13,970 nucleotides of DNA from Gammaproteobacteria bacterium (GTDB lineage Bacteria; Pseudomonadota; Gammaproteobacteria; Chromatiales; Chromatiaceae). A model generated the notes under the pieces. It was not told the DNA's origin. It searched no databases and saw nothing but the letters and a program-made list of their open reading frames with translations. Location: positions 1-13,970 of the forward strand of contig JABDQZ010000338.1 of assembly GCA_013041975.1 (NCBI GenBank). The letters are read 5' to 3'. Of the stretch, positions 8,458 through 13,970 are shown one piece after another. The translations under genes were made by a program, and so were the position numbers. Positions within the stretch are counted from its first letter, which is position 1; each line of letters opens with the position of its first letter.

Positions 8458-8870
8458 TCAGACAGTCTCTTAACCCTATCAGCGGGGCTGACAATATCGG
8501 TCAAACGTATACCGAATTTCTCGTTCACCACTACCACTTCTCCCTTGGCAATCAGTGTCCCATTGACCAACACATCCATGGGTTCTCCAGCGAGCCGGTC
8601 CAGCTCTACCACAGAGCCCTGGTTTAACTGCAGCAGGTTTCTGATGTTCAGGTTAGTCCTGCCGATTTCCATGGAAACGGTCACCGGCACATCAAGAATG
8701 GCATCCATCTTGACATCCCCCGTTGACGCAACCGGTGTTTCATCAACCAGTTCATCCAGTTCAGCAGAAGCTATTCCACCAGCTTGCGTAGGTACATCAC
8801 CGGCTTCTTCTGCGTCAGCCTGTTCACCCATAGCAGCTGCCCAATCATCAGGTATCTCTTCATCACTCAT
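8454..8870 (-). CDS. fliN: Flagellar motor switch protein FliN
   Basis: C-ring subunit of the rotor switch; with FliM it binds CheY-P and also helps deliver export cargo. The 138 residues contain an acidic, poorly ordered N-terminal half with a DDWAAAM motif (8-14) often seen in proteobacterial FliN. The SpoA (surface presentation of antigens) domain at about 55-135 contains ILDVPVTVSMEIGRT, LNQGSVVELDRLAGEP, VNGTLIAKGEVVVV and FGIRLTDI. A very strong ribosome site AGGAGGT (8876-8882) lies five bases before the ATG, consistent with the high copy number of FliN in the ring. The gap from fliM is 14 bases. Confidence 0.98.
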   Translation of the reverse strand: MSDEEIPDDWAAAMGEQADAEEAGDVPTQAGGIASAELDELVDETPVASTGDVKMDAILDVPVTVSMEIGRTNLNIRNLLQLNQGSVVELDRLAGEPMDVLVNGTLIAKGEVVVVNEKFGIRLTDIVSPADRVKRLSE

Positions 8871-8884
8871 ACCACACCTCCTGC

Positions 8885-9919
8885 CTAAATACTTTTACGC
8901 TCACGCTGATCGGCTTCAATCAAGTCTCTGATACCGGCGGTTTTCGGCTGTTCAATGACTTCTCCGACCTTGATTGCATAGTTACCCTGGGCTACACCCA
9001 GACTCCCTTTGAATAATGGAACGCCGGCGGCATTGACAACGACATGATCTGCATCTTCAAGCGCGATAATATCCCCTACCTCAAGATGAGCCAGCTCATT
9101 CAAGCTGAGGGTTGTCCTGCCAAGAATACTGTTGACATCTACCGTGGCATTCTTGATTTCTTCCTGCATCGCCACTTCCCAGCGTTCATCCTTTTCGCCC
9201 TGGTCACTCTGTACACCCGCATCCAGCAAATCTCTAATGGGCTCGAGCATGGAGTAAGGCAAGCAGACATGCATATTGCCTCCACCATTTTCCAGATCCA
9301 CACTGAAAGTTGTTACCACCACCACTTCACTTGGACTGACAATATTGGCAAATTGAGGATTGACTTCAGAATTCAGGTATTCAAAGTTGAGATCCAGCAC
9401 TGGCTTCCAGGCCAGTTGCTGATCGTTGAAAATAATTTCCAGCAACAACTGCACAACCCTCAATTCTGTGGGGGTGAAATCACGTCCTTCAATCTTGGTA
9501 TGAAAACGCCCGGTACCACCAAAATAGTTATCCACCACACTAAACACCAGTTTGGGATCCAGTACGCAAAGCGCCTTACCTCGTAATGGCGCAATTTTGA
9601 TGATATTCAGGCTGGTTGGTACAAACAGGGAATGCACAAACTCGGAAAACTTCTGCATCTGCACACCGGAAACCGAAATATCCGCTGAACGGCGTAACAG
9701 GTTAAACAATGAAGTTCGATAATAACGAGCAAAACGTTCATTGATCATTTCCAGCGTAGGCAAACGTCCACGAACAATTCTGTCCTGGCTGGCAAAATCA
9801 TATTGTCGCGCAACACCGTCCTCTAACGGCTCGTCGGTTTCAGTTTCAACATCACCGCCATCAACACCATGTAACAGGGCATCGATTTCATCTTGCGATA
9901 ATAAGTCTGTTGCGCTCAT
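8885..9919 (-). CDS. fliM: Flagellar motor switch protein FliM
   Basis: C-ring protein that links FliG to FliN and receives phosphorylated CheY to reverse rotation. The 344 residues start with the CheY-binding peptide LLSQDEIDALL (6-16). The middle domain runs from about 45 to 235 and includes the conserved GGTGR at 134-138. A C-terminal SpoA domain spans about 250-325 and includes VDVNSILGRTTLSLNEL and VGDIIALEDAD. The ATG is preceded by AAGGGA. The presence of the CheY-binding motif implies a chemotaxis system elsewhere in the genome. Separated from fliL by 25 bases. Confidence 0.98.
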   Translation of the reverse strand: MSATDLLSQDEIDALLHGVDGGDVETETDEPLEDGVARQYDFASQDRIVRGRLPTLEMINERFARYYRTSLFNLLRRSADISVSGVQMQKFSEFVHSLFVPTSLNIIKIAPLRGKALCVLDPKLVFSVVDNYFGGTGRFHTKIEGRDFTPTELRVVQLLLEIIFNDQQLAWKPVLDLNFEYLNSEVNPQFANIVSPSEVVVVTTFSVDLENGGGNMHVCLPYSMLEPIRDLLDAGVQSDQGEKDERWEVAMQEEIKNATVDVNSILGRTTLSLNELAHLEVGDIIALEDADHVVVNAAGVPLFKGSLGVAQGNYAIKVGEVIEQPKTAGIRDLIEADQRERKSI

Positions 9920-9944
9920 TTTTTTCCCTTGGTTTTATATCAGC

Positions 9945-10508
9945 CTATTGCAATATAAATGTATTGAAATAAACGTCTTCAATCTTGTCTGCAAGCATCT
10001 GCTCTTCTTCATTCTTGCTGTTTTTCAGTAAATCGGAGAGCATCTTTTTCAGTGTCTTCTGCAACTCTTCCCTGCCGGACTTGTTCAGAAATTTCTGGTT
10101 ATCCGAGGTTGTCAGTATATTGATCAGGTTGTGTCTTATCATCGGATCATTCTCCTGCAAAAACTCACTGACCGCCGGGTTGTAGGTAAAAATTCTGAAA
10201 CTGACCTGTGCCCGTTTAAAGCCTGTTCCTGGCTCCAGGCTGATCACCATGCCAGGCTCTTTCGCCTTGGGGACAGCATGAAAAATCGGAATTTTCTCGC
10301 CCTCTTCCTCAACAGCAGCTTCAGCCGTTTGTTCTGTTTCATCGCCATCTGCGGCCTCATCATCCCCTCCCATAAACAGGAAAGGCACCGTGCCGCCAAT
10401 CAACAACAAGACAACAACACCAATAATGAGAAACAGCTTCTTCTTGCCTGCTCCACCCTCGCCTTCGCCTTCTTCGGCAAATTCATCTGCCTGATCTTCC
10501 TCAGCCAT
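9945..10508 (-). CDS. fliL: Flagellar basal body-associated protein FliL
   Basis: Single-span inner-membrane protein that surrounds the stator and supports torque or motor output. With the ATG at 10508 it has 187 residues: an acidic Glu/Gly-rich cytoplasmic tail (1-20), KKK then a membrane helix at about 24-46, a second acidic linker (49-71) and a periplasmic FliL domain (about 74-187) with MVISLEPGTG and the final DVYFNTFILQ. A GTG at 10520 would add four residues. ATG is preferred because GGGGA (10514-10518) lies just before it and because the predicted transcript begins near 10527, leaving almost no leader for the GTG. It is the first gene of the operon, directly behind a sigma-54 promoter. 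Confidence 0.95.
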   Translation of the reverse strand: MAEEDQADEFAEEGEGEGGAGKKKLFLIIGVVVLLLIGGTVPFLFMGGDDEAADGDETEQTAEAAVEEEGEKIPIFHAVPKAKEPGMVISLEPGTGFKRAQVSFRIFTYNPAVSEFLQENDPMIRHNLINILTTSDNQKFLNKSGREELQKTLKKMLSDLLKNSKNEEEQMLADKIEDVYFNTFILQ

Positions 10509-10537
10509 AATAGTCCCCACAAATACAATATTGGTTC

Positions 10538-10553
10538 AGCAAAGGCCGTGCCA
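10538..10553 (-). promoter_or_regulatory. Sigma-54 (RpoN) -24/-12 promoter of the fliL operon
   Basis: The minus strand reads TGGCACGGCCTTTGCT, which equals the consensus TGGCACG-N4-TTGCW with no mismatch; exactly 10 bases separate the invariant GG and GC. The inferred transcription start is about 10527, some 19 bases before the fliL ATG. Sigma-54 control of fliL operons is established in polar-flagellated gammaproteobacteria, where FleQ/FlrA- or FleR/FlrC-type activators act. It would drive fliL through at least fliA. Confidence 0.92.
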
Positions 10554-10571
10554 ATAAAATAAAAACAATAA

Positions 10572-10584
10572 ATTCAATAGGTTA
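10572..10584 (+). promoter_or_regulatory. Possible IHF-binding site upstream of the sigma-54 promoter
   Basis: ATTCAATAGGTTA fits the IHF consensus WATCAA-N4-TTR with one mismatch, centred near -51 relative to the inferred start, in AT-rich flanks. IHF bending between activator and sigma-54 polymerase is common at such promoters. The motif is short and degenerate, so chance is a real alternative. Confidence 0.35.
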
Positions 10585-10595
10585 TGAAACGAAAC

Positions 10596-10618
10596 GCATT
10601 AAATGCCATAAAATTGAC
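10596..10618. promoter_or_regulatory. Possible activator-binding region (palindrome plus FleQ-like half site)
   Basis: Two overlapping elements lie about 70-90 bases before the inferred start. The perfect inverted repeat GCATT-A-AATGC occupies 10596-10606. On the minus strand GTCAATTTTATGGC (10605-10618) has one intact half and one degraded half of the published FleQ box GTCAATNNATTGAC, matching 9 of 12 fixed positions. The distance suits a sigma-54 enhancer-binding protein. Neither element proves which protein binds. Confidence 0.3.
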
Positions 10619-10640
10619 AGCTATATTATTATAAAACAGG

Positions 10641-11927
10641 TCATTTTACTGACACTGGCGTCTTCAAAATGAACGAAGCCGCATCTTCTGTACCCTGTGA
10701 TACATCAACTTTTGCCAGCAGAAATCCCCCTATGGCAAACAATACCAAAACTGAAAGGATTCCACTACGGGGATCATTGGTCAGCAATGCAATACTGCCG
10801 ACCAGCAAAGGACCGAGAACGGCTGCAAACTTCCCCAGCATATTATAAAAACCAAAAAACTCCGCCTTTTGCTTTACAGGAACCAGCCGTGAATAGAGTG
10901 AGCGACTTAACGACTGTATGCCACCCTGTACCAGTCCCACAGCTAATGCCAGCAGGTAAAATTCCCATTGCTCATTTAACTGCCATGCCCACAGAACAAT
11001 CAGGACATAGACGCCCAGGCAAACACTGATCCCGAATTTTGGTCCTTTTCTCTCTCCAAGCTTTCCAAACACAATGGCAGCAGGAAAACCTACAAACTGG
11101 GTCAATAGCAACGCTGCCAGCAAACCATTGGAGTCAAGTCCAACCGACAAACCAAAATCCACTGCCATACGGATGATGGTATCGACACCATCGATATAAA
11201 ACCAGTAGGCCACCAGAAACAAAAATGTGGTCTTCAAGCGCATTATCTGTTTCAGCGTCAAAACGACGTTGATATAAGCTGCGGACAATGCACTTCCCTG
11301 CAAAGAAGATGAACGCGGCTCCTCCTTCACGAACAGTAACACCGGTACTGAAAATAACGCCCACCACACCGCTACCGTCACAAAGGATGCTTTTACCGCT
11401 TGAGAAGCATCAGCCAGCCCAAACCATTGCGGCCAGGTCACCATGACAATATTGATCGCAAACAGTATTCCGCCGCCCAGGTATCCCATGGCAAAGCCCA
11501 GGCTGGAAACGCTGTCTACCTTTTTTAAACTGGTGACATTAAGAATTAATGCATCATAAAAGATATTACTGCCCGAAAAACCGATGACTGCAAACAAATA
11601 GAGCAGTAATGCCGTAAGCCATGCTCCCTGGGCAACCAGGCTGAGACCTGCCGTCATCAGAATACCCAGCATGGCAAACACAAACAGAAACTTCTTCCGT
11701 TGGGAAAGGTGATCGGCCATAGCTCCCAGAAAAGGAGCCAGAACAACGATTACAAGGCTTGCTATGGCATTGAAAAGCCCAAGATAAAATGTAGACTCAC
11801 TGGCTGATTGTTCAGCAGCCCAGTACTGTTTAAAAAAAACCGGAAAAAAACCGGCAATAACCGTCGTAGCGAATGCAGAATTTGCCCAGTCGTAGAATGC
11901 CCAGGATAATACGGGTCGATTCAGCAA
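10641..11927 (-). CDS. MFS permease of the UMF1 (Atg22-like) family
   Basis: Predicted 12-helix inner-membrane transporter; the substrate is unknown. The 428 residues open with the family hallmark SWAFYDWANSAFATTVIAG (8-26). An MFS motif-A loop GAMADHLSQRKKF lies at 68-80 and NIFYDALILNV at 121-131, followed by MGYLGGGI at 147-154, all typical of bacterial UMF1 proteins. Later, GGIQSLSRSLYSRLVP matches the second-half signature. The start is TTG at 11927, with AGGA at 11937-11940 nine bases ahead. An ATG five bases upstream is out of frame and stops after three codons. It follows the response regulator by 17 bases and so is probably in the same transcript. No flagellar role is known for this family. 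Confidence 0.9.
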   Translation of the reverse strand: MLNRPVLSWAFYDWANSAFATTVIAGFFPVFFKQYWAAEQSASESTFYLGLFNAIASLVIVVLAPFLGAMADHLSQRKKFLFVFAMLGILMTAGLSLVAQGAWLTALLLYLFAVIGFSGSNIFYDALILNVTSLKKVDSVSSLGFAMGYLGGGILFAINIVMVTWPQWFGLADASQAVKASFVTVAVWWALFSVPVLLFVKEEPRSSSLQGSALSAAYINVVLTLKQIMRLKTTFLFLVAYWFYIDGVDTIIRMAVDFGLSVGLDSNGLLAALLLTQFVGFPAAIVFGKLGERKGPKFGISVCLGVYVLIVLWAWQLNEQWEFYLLALAVGLVQGGIQSLSRSLYSRLVPVKQKAEFFGFYNMLGKFAAVLGPLLVGSIALLTNDPRSGILSVLVLFAIGGFLLAKVDVSQGTEDAASFILKTPVSVK

Positions 11928-11944
11928 TTCATCTTGTCCTGAGA

Positions 11945-12565
11945 TTAATTATGTGAAGAAACGACCAGGCGCACCAGTTCAGCCAGCGATCCCGCTTCCA
12001 TCTTCTCCATCACCTTGGCACGATGCGCTTCAACGGTCTTGGCTGACACTCCCAGGCTATTGGCAATTTCCTTGTTGGATTTTCCCGCCGTTACCATATC
12101 CATAACTTCTGATTCTCTCGGTGTTAGCTGAGCCAGCCGTGAAGCGACTTCAGCCTTGAAAGATTGTTGGTCGCGGCGGGTATCATCAATCGCCAACGCA
12201 TTACGGATTGATTCAAGCAATTGTTCGTCATTAAAAGGCTTCTCGATAAAATCGATGGCACCTGATTTCATTGCCCTGACAGCCATTGGTACATCACCAT
12301 GACCGGTGATCATAATCACTGGCACTGTAACCTGCTGTTTTTGCAGATGCCCCTGTAACTCCAGACCACTCATCCCGGGCATTCTGACATCAAGCAACAC
12401 ACACCCGGGTCTGCCTGGATAATAGGATTCAAGAAACTCATCTGCTGATGCATAGGTTTCTACGTTCAAGCCGACAGACTCAATCAGCCAGGTTAATGAC
12501 TCACGCATAGCGTCATCATCATCGACTATATAAACCGTGGATTGCTTTTCTTCTGAATTATTCAT
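11945..12565 (-). CDS. FixJ/NarL-type response regulator
   Basis: DNA-binding response regulator of 206 residues, probable partner of the adjoining kinase. The receiver domain (about 10-125) has the acidic cluster DDDD at 15-18, phospho-acceptor D59 in LLDVRMPGMSG, T87 in MITGHGDVPMAVRAMK and K109 in EKPF. The C-terminal LuxR-type helix-turn-helix (about 145-205) has LTPRESEVMDMV, GKSNKEIANSLGVSAKTVEAHR and KVMEKM. The order and the receiver sequence place it in the FixJ group, which also includes TtrR- and DctR-like regulators. It begins two bases after the kinase stop. Its target promoters are not evident here. Confidence 0.94.
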   Translation of the reverse strand: MNNSEEKQSTVYIVDDDDAMRESLTWLIESVGLNVETYASADEFLESYYPGRPGCVLLDVRMPGMSGLELQGHLQKQQVTVPVIMITGHGDVPMAVRAMKSGAIDFIEKPFNDEQLLESIRNALAIDDTRRDQQSFKAEVASRLAQLTPRESEVMDMVTAGKSNKEIANSLGVSAKTVEAHRAKVMEKMEAGSLAELVRLVVSSHN

Positions 12566-12567
12566 AG

Positions 12568-13970
12568 TTATACCGCAATTGTATTTTCACTGCTTATCGG
12601 CAGGGGCAACTCAATCATAAAACGCGTTCCCTTGCCGGGTATCGTCTCAACCGAAATATGACCCATGTGATCATCAATAATTGTCTGGCTAATGGCAAGT
12701 CCCATTCCCATACCAGAATCCTTGGTGGTAAAAAACGGATGAAACAGTTGTTTCATGGTATCTTTCTCTATTCCTGGACCATTATCTTCAATGGCTACAT
12801 AAACCTGATCGTTGTCACCGACCCCGGTTTTTATCAACACTGTTTTTTCCTGCCTGTCTTCACTTTGCAACACATCCAGTGCATTTCTGACAACATTAAG
12901 AATAACCTGTTCTATCTGAACCAGGTCGACCTGCACATACAGTTCGCGTGGATACAGCTCCAGCTCGAGGGTCACTCCACTTTTTCTGACTTCAAACTCT
13001 ACAAATGAACAGACTTCCTGTACCAGGTGATTCAGGTCTGCCATGTCGCGGATTGCAGGCTGTTTACCCAGCATGCCACGCATGCGTTTGATGATTTCAG
13101 CCGCACGGTTTGCCTGGATGGCAATTTTGTCCAGTGCTGACAATATCGCCCCGGTTTCTCCAGGATCATATTTAATACGCCTGGCACTGCCTTTAGCGTA
13201 ATTCATAATGGCTGATAATGGCTGGTTGAGCTCATGAGCTATCCCTGTTGCCATTTCTCCCATCGTCGACAAGCGACAGACATGTACCAGCTCGGTCTGA
13301 TGCTGTCTCGATTCAGCTTCGGCATGACGGGTTTCAGTCACATCCCTGCCATAGATATTGACATAATTGCCACCGGGAATCGGTACCAGCAACAGAGAAT
13401 AATAACGTTCATTATCATTAACCTCATAGACCTGTTCAATACCGTCTGCCAGCACGCGCTCCACTTGATTTACCCAGTAGAGGGGCAATTTCTGCAAATA
13501 TTCCACTTCCCAGTAATCAAGTAATGGTTTACTGGGTTGATTCGCATAAATAATGACCCCACGGTCATTGATGCGCAGTATTGGCATTGGGCTTTCGCTG
13601 GGGAAGGCAGCCAGGTTACGAATTTCCTGTTCCTGTTGTTTACGCATGGAAATATCATGCAGATAAACAGTAAAAAGAAAATAGTCCTTCATCAGCAGTG
13701 GTTTAATAGATATCTCCACCGGGAAAAAAGAACCATCTTGCTTGCGCGCCAGCATTTCCTTGCGTGAATTCTTCTCTTGAGTAATTGAAATGGAAAGACA
13801 GGAGTGCAACGCATGCCAGAATTCGTTACGCGATTGCCCGGAGATAATCAAAGGCTCGATAAACTGTCCGATAGCTTCACTGGCTTCATGACCAAATGTT
13901 TTCTCGGCAGTGGGGTTGAAATCGATAATTCTGCCAGTCTCGTCCACGGTAATAATAGAATCCAGAGAAG
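12568..13970 (-). CDS. PAS-domain sensor histidine kinase, FixL-like, 5' end missing (runs off the right edge)
   Basis: The frame stays open to the right edge (SLDSIITVDETGRIIDFNPT, a PAS start), so the true N-terminus lies outside; a GTG at 13947 inside this PAS strand is not a real start. Counting from that codon: PAS1 to about 105, PAS2 about 112-205, then HisKA with phospho-acceptor H238 in GIAHELNQPLSAIMNYA. The ATPase domain has the N-box NVVRNALDVL (351-360), the G1 box EDNGPGI (387-393), FHPFFTTKDSGMGMGLAIS and G2 GKGTRF. No membrane helix is seen in the visible part, so it may be cytosolic. It should phosphorylate the FixJ-type regulator two bases downstream. The signal sensed is unknown. 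Confidence 0.93.
   Translation of the reverse strand, partial: SLDSIITVDETGRIIDFNPTAEKTFGHEASEAIGQFIEPLIISGQSRNEFWHALHSCLSISITQEKNSRKEMLARKQDGSFFPVEISIKPLLMKDYFLFTVYLHDISMRKQQEQEIRNLAAFPSESPMPILRINDRGVIIYANQPSKPLLDYWEVEYLQKLPLYWVNQVERVLADGIEQVYEVNDNERYYSLLLVPIPGGNYVNIYGRDVTETRHAEAESRQHQTELVHVCRLSTMGEMATGIAHELNQPLSAIMNYAKGSARRIKYDPGETGAILSALDKIAIQANRAAEIIKRMRGMLGKQPAIRDMADLNHLVQEVCSFVEFEVRKSGVTLELELYPRELYVQVDLVQIEQVILNVVRNALDVLQSEDRQEKTVLIKTGVGDNDQVYVAIEDNGPGIEKDTMKQLFHPFFTTKDSGMGMGLAISQTIIDDHMGHISVETIPGKGTRFMIELPLPISSENTIAV

Noticed and set aside
9044..9586. 180-codon open frame on the plus strand
   Set aside because: It lies wholly inside fliM, has no recognisable domain, and its composition is that of an antisense shadow. 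The same holds for the plus-strand frames at 5656-6114 and 4421-4801.
10509..10520. GTG at 10520 as the fliL start
   Set aside because: The GGGG ribosome site would lie inside the coding region and the leader after the inferred sigma-54 start would be only about 7 bases; the ATG at 10508 fits both.
10600..10665. Hairpin from AAAATTGAC and GGTCATTTT as a terminator of the permease gene
   Set aside because: The stem is AT-rich with a bulge and a loop of over 20 bases, and no T-run follows in the right place.
12568..13947. Complete histidine kinase starting at 13947
   Set aside because: The codon there is GTG within a PAS beta strand (IITVDETG) and the frame stays open to the window edge, so the gene is truncated.

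Overview
This window is a flagellar gene block read entirely on the minus strand, from right to left. It looks like a gammaproteobacterium with a polar flagellum: FlhF and FleN/FlhG, the pair that sets polar flagellar placement and number, sit between flhA and fliA; the operon has a sigma-54 promoter; and the proteins resemble the Pseudomonas/Vibrio type. Base composition is moderate, near half GC by eye. The genus cannot be named from the sequence.

Right part (13970 to 10641): a two-PAS sensor histidine kinase cut by the right edge, a FixJ/NarL-type response regulator two bases behind it, and an MFS permease of the UMF1 (Atg22-like) family 17 bases further on. They look like one transcription unit and none is a classical flagellar gene.

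Junction (10640 to 10509): an AT-rich, 132-base non-coding stretch with a consensus-perfect sigma-54 -24/-12 element about 19 bases before the predicted fliL start. Weaker matches to an IHF site and an activator (FleQ-like) site lie upstream of it. No convincing terminator separates the permease from this promoter.

Left part (10508 to 1): fliL, fliM, fliN, fliO, fliP, fliQ, fliR, flhB, flhA, flhF, fleN (flhG) and the 5' part of fliA, packed with overlaps or gaps of at most 25 bases, except for 93 bases between flhF and fleN. fliM and fliN make the C-ring switch. fliOPQR with flhB and flhA make the type III export gate. fliL is a stator-associated protein. flhF and fleN control where and how many flagella form. 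fliA is sigma-28 for late flagellar genes and runs off the left edge. One sigma-54 promoter therefore appears able to drive middle-class genes and deliver the sigma factor for the late class. All genes seen are intact apart from the two cut by the window edges. No RNA genes, mobile elements, CRISPR arrays or plus-strand genes were found.
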